Positions 33,927-42,350 of a stretch of DNA of 64,000 bases are shown piece by piece; position 1 is the stretch's first letter; every line of letters starts with the position of its first letter. A program made the position numbers and the translations under genes. The notes beneath the pieces are model-generated. The model was not told the DNA's origin. It made no database searches and saw only the letters and a list, made by a program, of their open reading frames with translations. Source of the stretch: SIG607 sp045586405. GTDB lineage: Bacteria; Bacillota; Clostridia; Oscillospirales; Acutalibacteraceae. The stretch covers positions 5,083 to 69,082 of the forward strand of contig JAZNAG010000112.1 in NCBI GenBank assembly GCA_045586405.1. Reading direction: 5' to 3'.

Positions 33927-35538
33927 TTAAATGACCTCTTTCAATAACAACTTTTGCAATTATATCAATGTACTCGTCACAAAGGTATTCGCTTTCTGCT
34001 TCAATCATTATACGAATAACCGGCTCTGTACCGCTTTGACGAAGCAGAGCTCTGCCTTTACCGTCGATAAGCTTTTCAACCTCGTCTTTTGCCTTTAAAA
34101 CATCTTGGTCGTTTAGAACGGCGGCTTTGTCTTTAACTCTCAGGTTTTTGGTTTTCTGGGGATAAAGCTTTACGGGAGCGGCAAGGTCGGACAGGGAAAG
34201 CTTTGAATCGCAAATTTCTTCAGCAATCATAATTGCAGTAAGAAGTCCGTCACCTGTGGTGGCGTATTTTTTAAGTATAATATGACCGGACTGTTCACCG
34301 CCTAAAGAATAGTCGTTTTTCTGCATACATTCGTAAACGAATCTGTCACCAACGGTGGTTTGTTCACAGTTAATACCGATTTCTTTGAGCGAAGAGAAAA
34401 GACCGCTGTTTGACATAATTGTTGCTACAACTGTATCGGAGTTAAGCATACCTTTGTTTTTAAGACGCTTGCCGAGAATATACATCATAGCGTCACCGTC
34501 AACAATATTGCCTTTTTCGTCAACTGCAATACATCTGTCGGCGTCACCGTCAAAGGCAAAGCCTAAATCAAGGTGTTTTTCTCTGACAAGCTGACAAAGG
34601 TTTTCTATATGAGTAGAGCCACAGTCACGGTTTACGTTAAGACCGTCAGGGTTGGCGCCTATAATGGTTGTCTGAGCACCGAGAGCGTCAAATACGCTTT
34701 TGGCAATTTGCCAAGAAGCACCGTTTGCGCAGTCAAGACCGATGCGGAGTTTCTTATAAGAGTTGGAAGCCAGAGAAATAAGATAACCTACATAGCGGTT
34801 TCTGCCTGACACATAGTCAACGATGCAACCGATTTTTTCTTTTTTGGCAAGGGGAAGGTCGTCACCTGTAACACCGAGGGTTTCAAGGTCGCCGTCAATA
34901 TAAGCTTCAATAAGAGCGGTGGTGCTGTCATCAAGCTTTTCGCCGTAACGGTTAATAACCTTAATACCGTTATCGTAGAAGGGGTTATGAGATGCGGTTA
35001 TCATAATACCGCAGTCAAACTCATCCTGTCTTGTTACGTAAGAAACACTAGGGGTGGTGGTAACGTGAAGCATATATGCATCGGCGCCCGAAGCGGTGAT
35101 ACCTGCAACAATAGAATATTCAAGCATATAGCTGGAACGGCGTGTATCTTTACCTATAACAATACGGGGACGATAGTTAAGTCTTGTTTCACCGCAAAGC
35201 GAAGAGGTGAAATACCAACCTAAAAATCTGCCTACCTTGTAAGCCTGAATAGAAGTAAGGTTAGCATTGGATTCGCCTCTGAAACCGTCTGTGCCAAAAT
35301 ATTTAAGGCCTTCCTTCTGTTTTTCAGGGGCGCTTACAGTAATATTATCACAAAGGAGCTTGTCGGTTGAAATTCCGAACAGAGTACATATCTGTAGAAC
35401 CTTATCTATCTGGGGAAGAGACTGGTCCATTTCCCATTTTGAAACGGACTGACGAGAAACGTTGATTTTTTCTGCCAGTTGCTCTTGAGAAATACCGGCA
35501 TTGGAACGAAGCTGAACTATTTTTTGACCGAGAGTCAT
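33919..35538 (-). CDS. glmM: Phosphoglucosamine mutase with N-terminal XRE-type HTH domain
   Basis: 539 residues from the ATG at 35538, which has AAAGGCGG 7 bases upstream. Residues 1-62 are a complete XRE helix-turn-helix (IVQLRSNAGISQEQLAEKI, then VSRQSVSKWE and LPQIDKVLQIC). After a short linker the mutase starts at KYFGTDGFRGE (79-89). The catalytic phosphoserine motif TASHNP has Ser183, the metal loop DGDADR is at 330-335, and the phosphate-binding RQSGTEP at 500-506. GlmM is normally about 450 residues with no HTH. All active-site motifs are intact, so the protein should still convert GlcN-6-P to GlcN-1-P; the HTH suggests DNA binding, possibly at the palindrome 35630-35644 in front of its own operon. 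Confidence 0.93.
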   Translation of the reverse strand: MTLGQKIVQLRSNAGISQEQLAEKINVSRQSVSKWEMDQSLPQIDKVLQICTLFGISTDKLLCDNITVSAPEKQKEGLKYFGTDGFRGESNANLTSIQAYKVGRFLGWYFTSSLCGETRLNYRPRIVIGKDTRRSSYMLEYSIVAGITASGADAYMLHVTTTPSVSYVTRQDEFDCGIMITASHNPFYDNGIKVINRYGEKLDDSTTALIEAYIDGDLETLGVTGDDLPLAKKEKIGCIVDYVSGRNRYVGYLISLASNSYKKLRIGLDCANGASWQIAKSVFDALGAQTTIIGANPDGLNVNRDCGSTHIENLCQLVREKHLDLGFAFDGDADRCIAVDEKGNIVDGDAMMYILGKRLKNKGMLNSDTVVATIMSNSGLFSSLKEIGINCEQTTVGDRFVYECMQKNDYSLGGEQSGHIILKKYATTGDGLLTAIMIAEEICDSKLSLSDLAAPVKLYPQKTKNLRVKDKAAVLNDQDVLKAKDEVEKLIDGKGRALLRQSGTEPVIRIMIEAESEYLCDEYIDIIAKVVIERGHLSE

Positions 35539-35629
35539 AGAATGACCGCCTTTCATACATTATTTAAACAGCTACCCTTATTGTATCAAAACCAAAATTA
35601 GTTATCAACCAACCCAACTTAATATTTTC

Positions 35630-35644
35630 GCAACCATTGGTTGC
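35630..35644. promoter_or_regulatory. Palindrome GCAACC-ATT-GGTTGC, candidate operator of the HTH-GlmM operon
   Basis: Perfect 6-bp arms with a 3-base centre, 92 bases upstream of the glmM start. It lies just downstream of the extended -10 at 35665-35673 or overlaps an alternative -35 (TTGCAA with TATTAA 16 bases on). Further CAACC copies occur at 35606-35614. Binding by the HTH-GlmM protein itself is inferred. Confidence 0.5.
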
Positions 35645-35664
35645 AAAAATGTGTGTTTTTATAT

Positions 35665-35673
35665 ATTATAACA
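35665..35673 (-). promoter_or_regulatory. Extended -10 promoter element of the glmM operon
   Basis: On the - strand TGT followed by TATAAT (complement of 35665-35670), an extended -10 pattern; no good -35 hexamer is seen. A start site here would place the palindrome in the early transcribed region. Confidence 0.5.
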
Positions 35674-35722
35674 CAAAAATGCTGAAATACACATTTATTT
35701 TTGCAAACTATTATTGGTAAAT

Positions 35723-35760
35723 AAAAAATGCCTTCAACAAAAGTTGCCAAAGACATTTTT
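35723..35760 (-). terminator. Terminator after alr
   Basis: On the - strand an 11-bp AT-rich stem with a 3-base bulge and a 4-bp top stem, ending in a run of T. It lies 10 bases past the alr stop. Confidence 0.65.
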
Positions 35761-35770
35761 ATGTTAGTTT

Positions 35771-36883
35771 TTAAAGTTTTATGCGTGGAACTCGTTTTGA
35801 GATACCGCATACAATTTCGTAATTTATTGTATTGCAGATATCTGCTATTTCGTCAACCGGCAGCTCTTTGCCAAACAGCACTACCTCATCACCGATATTT
35901 ACATTTTCAATATTGCTTATATCTACAACTATCTGGTCCATACAGACTCTGCCGACAATGTTTGCAGACTTTCCGCCTATTAGCACTCTGCCTTTGTTTG
36001 AAAGGGCTCTGGGATAACCGTCGGCGTATCCCACAGAAACGGTGGCAAGGCGCATTTTTTTATCGCTCTTAAAGGTTTTCCCGTAGCTGACACAGGTATC
36101 TGCCTCAACCTCTTTAACCATTGAAACCACACTTTTAAGTGTCATTACCGGTATTAAATCTTCGGAAAATTTCATATCCTTATCGGGTGAGAGCCCATAG
36201 AGTATTATACCGGGACGGCAGGCAAGCAGATATTTATCTTTTTCGGTTAAAAAACCTGCCGAATTACAACAATGAACAAGTTTTATTGTACCGCATTTTT
36301 TCTTTATTATATCCACAGCCGAGGAGAACAAGCTGTACTGCTCAGCGGTGTAAAGGCTATCGGTATCGGCTGAAGAAAAATGAGTGAAAATTCCTTCAAA
36401 TAACAGTGACTCAAGATTTAAAACTTCCAAAACCTCTTTAATGCCGTCAAGGTCTTTTGTTCTGCAATTAAATCCCAGTCTGCCCATTCCCGTATCAAGC
36501 TTTATATGAACGCTCAACTTCACGTTTTCCTTTACGGCGCTGAGGGATAGCATATCGGCGTAAATCTTATCGTAAACGGTCTGTGTTATATTGTTTTCGG
36601 CAAGAACTTTAGCGGCAGACGGCGGAGTGTAGCCTAAAATAAGTATGGGACAGTCAACACCGAGAGCGCGAAGTTCCAAGGCTTCGTCGATGTTTGATAC
36701 CGCAAAAAAGTCAGCCCCGGCATCTTTTAAAGCCGGAATGACAATATTGGTGCCGTGACCGTAAGCGTCAGCCTTGACAACCGAAATAAGTCTTGTTTTT
36801 TCGGCACTTTTTTTAATAACATTATAGTTATGTACGAGAGCAGAAGTATCAATTTCTGCCCAAGTGCGATGTAAGAAAGCCAT
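35771..36883 (-). CDS. alr: Alanine racemase
   Basis: PLP enzyme making D-alanine for peptidoglycan. 370 residues, normal length. VVKADAYGHG carries the PLP Lys37, and KLDTGMGRLGF, VHCCNSAG and GYADGYPR follow, the last holding the second catalytic Tyr region. VCMDQIVVD is the substrate-entry/active-site loop. It is 24 bases downstream of the zinc peptidase gene on the same strand, so it is probably the last gene of the ychF operon. Confidence 0.96.
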   Translation of the reverse strand: MAFLHRTWAEIDTSALVHNYNVIKKSAEKTRLISVVKADAYGHGTNIVIPALKDAGADFFAVSNIDEALELRALGVDCPILILGYTPPSAAKVLAENNITQTVYDKIYADMLSLSAVKENVKLSVHIKLDTGMGRLGFNCRTKDLDGIKEVLEVLNLESLLFEGIFTHFSSADTDSLYTAEQYSLFSSAVDIIKKKCGTIKLVHCCNSAGFLTEKDKYLLACRPGIILYGLSPDKDMKFSEDLIPVMTLKSVVSMVKEVEADTCVSYGKTFKSDKKMRLATVSVGYADGYPRALSNKGRVLIGGKSANIVGRVCMDQIVVDISNIENVNIGDEVVLFGKELPVDEIADICNTINYEIVCGISKRVPRIKL

Positions 36884-36907
36884 AAAAAGACCTCACAAAG
36901 TTCAGAT

Positions 36908-37633
36908 TTATCTGCGCCTTCTGTTTACCATTGCAAGCAGTCTTAAAAGCTGAGCAAGGGAAACAAGCAAAGCACCAAGATAGGTAAGCGCGGCGGCGGT
37001 AAGAACCTTTTTTGCGCCACGCACCTGATTATCGTCGGGGAGAATAGAAAAATTTCTGATAGTTTCTATAGCGCGTTTTGATGCGTTAAGTTCAACAGGA
37101 AGGGTTATAAGCTGAAAAAGTGTTGAAAGGGCATAAAATGCTACACCTATAATAGATAAGGGATAGAAACTGAAAAGAATGCCTAACAAAATAAGGGGCA
37201 TAGCCAGTCTTGAGCCGAAATTAGTTACGGGGATAATTAGGTTTCTGAGTTTAATGGGACCGTAGTTTTCGGCATACTGAAGAGCATGACCTGCTTCGTG
37301 GCAGGCGACACCTACAGCGGCAACACTGGCGGTATCGTATACGGTTTCGCTAAGTCTTATAACGTTACTGCGAGGATCAAAATGGTCGGTTAGCTGACCT
37401 GAACAGCGCTCGATTTTCACGTCATACACGCCGTTTGCCTGAAGCAGTTTTTCGGCAGCCTCTCTACCTGTAAGGTGGGCGGGCGTCTTGCTGTATTTTG
37501 CAAAGGATGATTTGATTTTTATCTGTGCCACAACAGTTATTATAATAGCAATAACAAGAAGCACAAGAGAAAATGAGAAAAGCGGACTATCGTTAAAATA
37601 ATAGCCCATATAACCATAGGGATAATAAAGCAA
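36908..37633 (-). CDS. Membrane zinc metallopeptidase (YugP/DUF-type)
   Basis: 241 residues. The TTG at 37633 has AAAGAGG 8 bases upstream; the GTG at 37642 overlaps that ribosome site and is less likely. A first membrane segment lies at about 16-38. The zinc motif HEAGHA is at 112-117, preceded by NVIRLSE and TASVAAVGVAC. More hydrophobic segments lie at about 140-180, and ELNASKRA follows near 190 with the third ligand region. Matches the neutral zinc metallopeptidase family of Bacillus YugP; the substrate is not known. It lies between a lipoprotein gene and alr. Confidence 0.88.
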   Translation of the reverse strand: MLYYPYGYMGYYFNDSPLFSFSLVLLVIAIIITVVAQIKIKSSFAKYSKTPAHLTGREAAEKLLQANGVYDVKIERCSGQLTDHFDPRSNVIRLSETVYDTASVAAVGVACHEAGHALQYAENYGPIKLRNLIIPVTNFGSRLAMPLILLGILFSFYPLSIIGVAFYALSTLFQLITLPVELNASKRAIETIRNFSILPDDNQVRGAKKVLTAAALTYLGALLVSLAQLLRLLAMVNRRRR

Positions 37634-37646
37634 AAATAACACCTCT

Positions 37647-38255
37647 TTATTCTATTATGTTAAAGGTTGCTTCATAGTATACATTCTCTATAGCATTTTC
37701 ACCTACAGGAGTCATACGGCAGGTGTTATTATCGGTAAAGATTATCTCAAAATCAAGAATACGGTTACTGCCCGAAGGGGTAATATCAAGCTGTTTAAAA
37801 GCGGTGGGCTTACCGTTTTTAACATAGGTGTAAGCATACTCGGTAACATAGCCGGTTGCGTATCTTCTTGAAACTATAAAACCTGTTTTATCAAAGATAA
37901 CGGTTAAATACTCTTTGCCGTTTTTATCCTTAAAAATATACTTATTATCGGTTATTTTTTCGGCGGTATAGTTTTCCTCAATGGTGGCAACGTACTTTCT
38001 TGAGTAAGAAACCATATCACCCTTATCGTTATATCCGAAAACATCGATATAATCTTCTTCAATTCCACCTTCAAAGCTTGCTGAAATCATAGAAGGCTTG
38101 TTGTCGGCGGTGTAGGTGTAAGTATAGGTCGCGGATACCGAGTCGCCTGAAATTATTTTCAAGGTTTTTGTCTGATAAGTGACGCTTTTACCGCAAGAGC
38201 AAAGGGTAAAAACCATTAAAACCAAAATCATTAAAACAGAGATTTTTTTAAACAT
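37647..38255 (-). CDS. Hypothetical lipoprotein
   Basis: 202 residues from the ATG at 38255, which overlaps the ychF stop by 8 bases; a TTG five codons earlier is an alternative, and neither has a strong ribosome site. Signal peptide with the Cys21 lipobox (TLCSC). The rest is rich in aromatic beta-strand segments with repeat-like YTYT and YAYTY stretches, suggesting an all-beta fold. I do not recognise the family. Position between ychF and the zinc peptidase suggests co-expression with both. Confidence 0.75.
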   Translation of the reverse strand: MFKKISVLMILVLMVFTLCSCGKSVTYQTKTLKIISGDSVSATYTYTYTADNKPSMISASFEGGIEEDYIDVFGYNDKGDMVSYSRKYVATIEENYTAEKITDNKYIFKDKNGKEYLTVIFDKTGFIVSRRYATGYVTEYAYTYVKNGKPTAFKQLDITPSGSNRILDFEIIFTDNNTCRMTPVGENAIENVYYEATFNIIE

Positions 38256-39357
38256 TGAAAAGGAATTCAACTACGTCACCGTCCTGCATAATATATTCTT
38301 TGCCTTCTGTTCTGACCAGTCCTTTTGTACGGGCAGCGGCAAGAGAGCCACATTCTTTAAGGTCATCAAAGGCAATTATCTGGGCGCGAATAAAACCGCG
38401 TTCAAAGTCGGTATGAATTTTACCTGCCGCCTGAGGCGCTTTGGTATTTCTTTTTATTGTCCAGGCGCGTACCTCTTTTTCACCTGCGGTAAGATAAGAG
38501 ATAAGACCTAAAAGACTATAGCTTTTGCGGATTAGTCTGTCAAGACCAGAGCTTTCAAGACCAAGGTCGGATAAGAACATTATTTTTTCTTCCTCACTCA
38601 TATCGGCTATATCTGCCTCCATCTGAGCGCAGATAGGAAGCACTTCGGCGCCCTCTTTTTCGGCAAGGTCTTTTACGAGTACAAAGTGTGGATTATCTTC
38701 AGGTAGTTTGCCCGAAAAATCGTCTTCCGAAAGATTAGCGGCGTAAATTATCGGCTTAGAGGTGAGAAGGGCAATGGTGTTCATAATTTCCTGTTCGTCG
38801 TCGCTGACATCCATACTTCTTGCACTTTTTCCGCTTTCGAGATGGTCATACAGCTTTTTGAGAAAATCGTACTCACCCTGCAGGGTTTTGTTACCCTTAA
38901 GGTCTTTTGCGGTTTTGGCAATTCTTCTTTCAACCATTTCCATATCGGAAAAAATAAGCTCAAGGTCAATAGTTTCTATATCACGCAGGGGGTTAATATT
39001 TCCTTCAACGTGAATAATGTTTTCGTTTTCAAAGCAACGAACAACGTGAACAATAGCATCTACCTCTCTTATGTTGGCAAGAAACTTGTTTCCAAGACCT
39101 TCGCCCTTTGAGGCGCCCTTTACAAGACCTGCAATATCAACGAATTCAATTACGGCAGGTACAACAGGGGGAACCTTGTTTCCTTCGGTGTACATATCGC
39201 GAAGTACATCGAGGCGTATATCGGGCACGGCAACCACACCAACGTTAGGTTCAATAGTGCAGAAGGGGAAGTTGGCGGACTGGGCGCCGGCGTTTGTTAT
39301 AGCATTAAAAAGTGTCGATTTACCAACATTGGGCAAACCTACGATACCTAGTTTCAT
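38248..39357 (-). CDS. ychF: Redox-regulated ATPase YchF (Obg family)
   Basis: 369 residues, normal length. P-loop LPNVGKSTLFNAIT around residues 8-21, then the NFPFCTIEPNVG switch region, FVDIAGLVKGASKGEGLGN and a C-terminal TGS domain ending QDGDVVEFLFNV. In place of the G-specific NKxD motif it has AANLSEDD, typical of YchF, which prefers ATP. Cytoplasmic, ribosome-associated. GGAGG precedes the ATG. First gene of a - strand operon. Confidence 0.97.
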   Translation of the reverse strand: MKLGIVGLPNVGKSTLFNAITNAGAQSANFPFCTIEPNVGVVAVPDIRLDVLRDMYTEGNKVPPVVPAVIEFVDIAGLVKGASKGEGLGNKFLANIREVDAIVHVVRCFENENIIHVEGNINPLRDIETIDLELIFSDMEMVERRIAKTAKDLKGNKTLQGEYDFLKKLYDHLESGKSARSMDVSDDEQEIMNTIALLTSKPIIYAANLSEDDFSGKLPEDNPHFVLVKDLAEKEGAEVLPICAQMEADIADMSEEEKIMFLSDLGLESSGLDRLIRKSYSLLGLISYLTAGEKEVRAWTIKRNTKAPQAAGKIHTDFERGFIRAQIIAFDDLKECGSLAAARTKGLVRTEGKEYIMQDGDVVEFLFNV

Positions 39358-39393
39358 TATATATTTTCCTCCAGAGCAAAGAATTACACTCTA

Positions 39394-39422
39394 ATTATAT
39401 AGTCTGATTAAAATATTATCAA
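39394..39422 (-). promoter_or_regulatory. Sigma-A type promoter of the ychF operon
   Basis: On the - strand TTGATA (complement of 39417-39422), a 17-base spacer and TATAAT (complement of 39394-39399), 36 bases before the ychF start. Confidence 0.85.
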
Positions 39423-39440
39423 GAAAAATGTAAAAAAAAC

Positions 39441-39469
39441 TTTAAATTATCGTAAATATAATATATAAT
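39441..39469 (+). promoter_or_regulatory. Probable promoter of the hprK operon
   Basis: TTTAAA at 39441-39446, a 17-base spacer and TATAAT at 39464-39469, 28 bases before the hprK start and divergent from the ychF promoter. The -35 is weak. Confidence 0.65.
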
Positions 39470-39497
39470 AGTGTTATGATGAAAGGAGTGTGTCCTT

Positions 39498-40460
39498 ATG
39501 CATACAAATTTTTCGGTTTCACTGGCTAAAATTCTTAATGAGCTTTCTCTTGAAACCATTTATCTTCCCTGTGATCCGGAGGAGATTTTGATAAAGAGCG
39601 CGGAGATAAACCGCCCCGGTATTCAGCTTGCAGGCTTTTACGGTTATTTTGATAACAGCCGTATTCAGATTATAGGCAAAACCGAAGAGGGTTATCTTGA
39701 AGAACTTTCTAAAGAAGAGCAGGAGTCAAGATATGCAACCTTTCTTTCACAAAGACCTCCCGCAATAATTATTGCAAGAAGTCTTGAAATACCTGATTTT
39801 GTAATAGACCTTGCTAAAAAGTATGAAGTGCCGGTTTTATCTTCTAAAGATTCAACCTCCGGCGTTGCGGCAGCACTTATAGCTTTCTTAAATCTTCAGC
39901 TTGCGCCGCGTATTACAAGACACGGTGTTTTGGTTGAGGTTTACGGTGAGGGTATTTTGCTTCTTGGTGAGAGCGGTGTAGGTAAAAGTGAAACGGCTAT
40001 TGAGCTTGTTAAACGCGGTCACCGTCTTATTGCTGATGACGCTGTTGAAATCAGAAAGGTATCCAGCAAATCACTTGTTGGCAGTGCCCCTGATAATATA
40101 AGACACTTTATTGAACTTCGTGGTATAGGTATTATAAATGCCAGTCGTATTTTCGGCGTAGGCTCTGTAAAACTTACTGAAAAAATAGATATGGTAATAA
40201 ATCTTGAGCCTTGGGACATAAATAAGGTTTATGACAGAATGGGCCTTGAGGCACAGACTACCGAAATTCTTGGCATTACCGTTCCGTCGGTGACCATACC
40301 TGTAAAGCCGGGTAGAAATCTGGCTGTAATCATTGAGGTTGCTTCTATGAACAACCGACAGAAAAAACTTGGATATAATGCTGCTGAGGACCTGCTTAAG
40401 AAACTTGGTATGCTTGAAGGTGTAAGCGGAGAAGATACTCCCGTGGATCCTTATCAATAA
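39498..40460 (+). CDS. hprK: HPr kinase/phosphorylase
   Basis: Phosphorylates HPr on serine and removes that phosphate, central to carbon catabolite control in Gram-positives. 320 residues, normal length. The N-terminal domain covers about 1-130. His142 lies in the RHGVLVEVYG stretch, the P-loop GESGVGKSE is at 157-165, the acidic pair ADDAVEI near 180, and the HprK signature LRGIGIINASRIFG near 210-222. AAGGAG lies 9 bases before the ATG. Starts a + strand run with glk, murB, rapZ, whiA and dnaE. HPr is not encoded in the window. Confidence 0.97.
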   Translation: MHTNFSVSLAKILNELSLETIYLPCDPEEILIKSAEINRPGIQLAGFYGYFDNSRIQIIGKTEEGYLEELSKEEQESRYATFLSQRPPAIIIARSLEIPDFVIDLAKKYEVPVLSSKDSTSGVAAALIAFLNLQLAPRITRHGVLVEVYGEGILLLGESGVGKSETAIELVKRGHRLIADDAVEIRKVSSKSLVGSAPDNIRHFIELRGIGIINASRIFGVGSVKLTEKIDMVINLEPWDINKVYDRMGLEAQTTEILGITVPSVTIPVKPGRNLAVIIEVASMNNRQKKLGYNAAEDLLKKLGMLEGVSGEDTPVDPYQ

Positions 40461-40483
40461 AAACAAAAAACGGAGGAAAAATA

Positions 40484-41437
40484 ATGTATACTTTGGGAAT
40501 TGATTTAGGTGGTACTAATATAGTAGCCGGTATAGTTGACGAAAATTTAAAGGTAATTGCTAAGGCAAAGGTAAAGACAAATGCTTCTCGTCCTGCTGAA
40601 GAGATAGTTGACGATATGGCAAAGGTTTGCTTTGAGGCTTGTAAAACTGCCGGTATTTCAATAGACGATATATACGCTTGCGGTGTAGGCAGCCCCGGCG
40701 CTATCAACCCTGTTGACGGTATTGTTGTTACTGCAAATAACTTAGGTTTTAAAAATTTACCCCTTGCTCAGATGCTTAAAGACCGCACAGGTGTTGATTT
40801 TTATATTGAAAACGATGCAAATGCAGCTGCTTACGGTGAGTTTCTTGCAGGAAGCGGCAGAGGTGTTAAAAACTGTATTGCCGTAACTCTCGGTACAGGT
40901 GTTGGCGGCGGTATAATTATCGACGGTAAGCTTTTCTCAGGCTCAAATTATGCAGGCGGCGAGCTTGGTCATACCGTTATAAATGTTGACGGCGAGGCTT
41001 GTACCTGCGGAAGAAAAGGCTGTTGGGAAGCTTATGCTTCGGCTACCGCGCTTATCCGTCAGACCAAGGCTGCTATGGAAAAAGATAAAGACAGCCTTAT
41101 GTGGAAACTTGCAGAAGGCAACCTTGATAATGTAAACGGAAGAATTCCCTTTGATGCTATGCGTCAGGGTGATAAAACCGCAAAAGAGGTTGTTGATACC
41201 TACATTAAGTATGTTGCTGTGGGCATTGCAAATATTATAAATGTATTCCAGCCAGAAAAGGTTTGTGTCGGCGGCGGTATTTCCGGTGAAAAGGATACAC
41301 TTATAAATCCTATAAAGGAATTTGTAGCTAACGAAATATACGCAGTAATGGGTAAGCCCTGCGAAATTCTTGTTGCAGAACTTGGAAACGATGCAGGTAT
41401 TATCGGCGCTGCTGCGCTTCATAAACTATATAGATAA
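40484..41437 (+). CDS. glk: ROK family glucokinase
   Basis: ATP-dependent glucose phosphorylation. 317 residues. ATP-binding LGIDLGGTN lies at 4-12, END with the catalytic Asp111 at 109-111, GTGVGGG at 137-143, His163 in GELGHT, and the ROK zinc motif CTCGRKGC (Cys173, 175, 180). No N-terminal HTH, so this is the enzyme class, not the repressor class. CGGAGGA precedes the ATG. Its place between hprK and murB suits sugar entry control. Confidence 0.93.
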   Translation: MYTLGIDLGGTNIVAGIVDENLKVIAKAKVKTNASRPAEEIVDDMAKVCFEACKTAGISIDDIYACGVGSPGAINPVDGIVVTANNLGFKNLPLAQMLKDRTGVDFYIENDANAAAYGEFLAGSGRGVKNCIAVTLGTGVGGGIIIDGKLFSGSNYAGGELGHTVINVDGEACTCGRKGCWEAYASATALIRQTKAAMEKDKDSLMWKLAEGNLDNVNGRIPFDAMRQGDKTAKEVVDTYIKYVAVGIANIINVFQPEKVCVGGGISGEKDTLINPIKEFVANEIYAVMGKPCEILVAELGNDAGIIGAAALHKLYR

Positions 41438-41446
41438 GGTGATAAA

Positions 41447-42349
41447 ATGACGGCTTTGTTAAAGTTCCTTGATGAAAATAAAATTGAATATTTAAAGGAT
41501 GAACCTATGAGCCGTCATACAAGCTTTCGTATAGGCGGTAACGCAGATTTATTTATAACACCCGACAGTAATGATAAACTGACAGGTGTTATAGATATTT
41601 GCAAAGAAGATAAAATTCCCTTTACCGTAATCGGAAAGGGAAGTAATCTTCTTGTATCGGATAAAGGCATTGAGGGAGCTGTTATATGTACAAAGCTTAT
41701 GGATAAAATTGAGCTTTTGTCTGACGGCAAAGTAAATGCCCAGTGCGGTGTAAGTCTTGCCTCTCTATGCACATTTGCAAGAGATAACGGCCTTTCGGGG
41801 CTTGAATTTGCTTACGGTATCCCCGGCAGTGTTGGCGGTGCCATATTTATGAATGCAGGTGCCTACGGCGGTGAGATGAAGGATGTTGCCTTAAGTGCTG
41901 TTGTACTAACGCAAAGCGGTGAAATTGCGGAAATATCGGGAGATGATATGCGCCTTTCTTACCGTAACAGCATTTTTAAGCAAAAGAATCATACCGTGCT
42001 TAGTATAAGCGTTGCTTTAAAGGCTGACAGTAAAGAAGATATTACTGCCCGTATGGACGACTATATGAACCGACGCAAAACAAAACAGCCTCTCGAATAC
42101 CCCAGTGCAGGCAGTGTGTTTAAGCGCCCCGAGGGATATTTTGCAGGGGCACTTATTGAGGAAAACGGCTTTAAAGGTTACAGCGAGGGCGGAGCACAGG
42201 TCAGCGAAAAGCACGCAGGCTTTATTGTAAATAAAGGTAATGCCACCTGTAACGACGTTAAAAAACTTATAGTAAAAATTCAGGATACCGTATATAAAGC
42301 AAACGGTGTAAATCTTGAAACCGAACTGATTTTTAAAGGACGGGAATAA
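41447..42349 (+). CDS. murB: UDP-N-acetylenolpyruvoylglucosamine reductase
   Basis: FAD/NADPH enzyme forming UDP-MurNAc for peptidoglycan. 300 residues, type II length. FAD-domain motifs: TSFRIGGNAD near 25-34, IGKGSNLLV (62-70), and AYGIPGSVGGAIFMNAGAYG split across 122-141. Active site: SYRNSIF with Tyr172/Arg173, and the proton donor Ser223 in SAGSVFKRP. Gap to the previous gene is 9 bases and to rapZ 1 base. murB next to rapZ/whiA is common in Firmicutes. Confidence 0.97.
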   Translation: MTALLKFLDENKIEYLKDEPMSRHTSFRIGGNADLFITPDSNDKLTGVIDICKEDKIPFTVIGKGSNLLVSDKGIEGAVICTKLMDKIELLSDGKVNAQCGVSLASLCTFARDNGLSGLEFAYGIPGSVGGAIFMNAGAYGGEMKDVALSAVVLTQSGEIAEISGDDMRLSYRNSIFKQKNHTVLSISVALKADSKEDITARMDDYMNRRKTKQPLEYPSAGSVFKRPEGYFAGALIEENGFKGYSEGGAQVSEKHAGFIVNKGNATCNDVKKLIVKIQDTVYKANGVNLETELIFKGRE

Positions 42350-42350
42350 A

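Noticed and set aside
35539..35770. A glmS-type ribozyme or small RNA in the gap upstream of the HTH-GlmM gene
   Set aside because: No ribozyme core could be recognised; the gap is explained by the promoter, the palindrome and the alr terminator.
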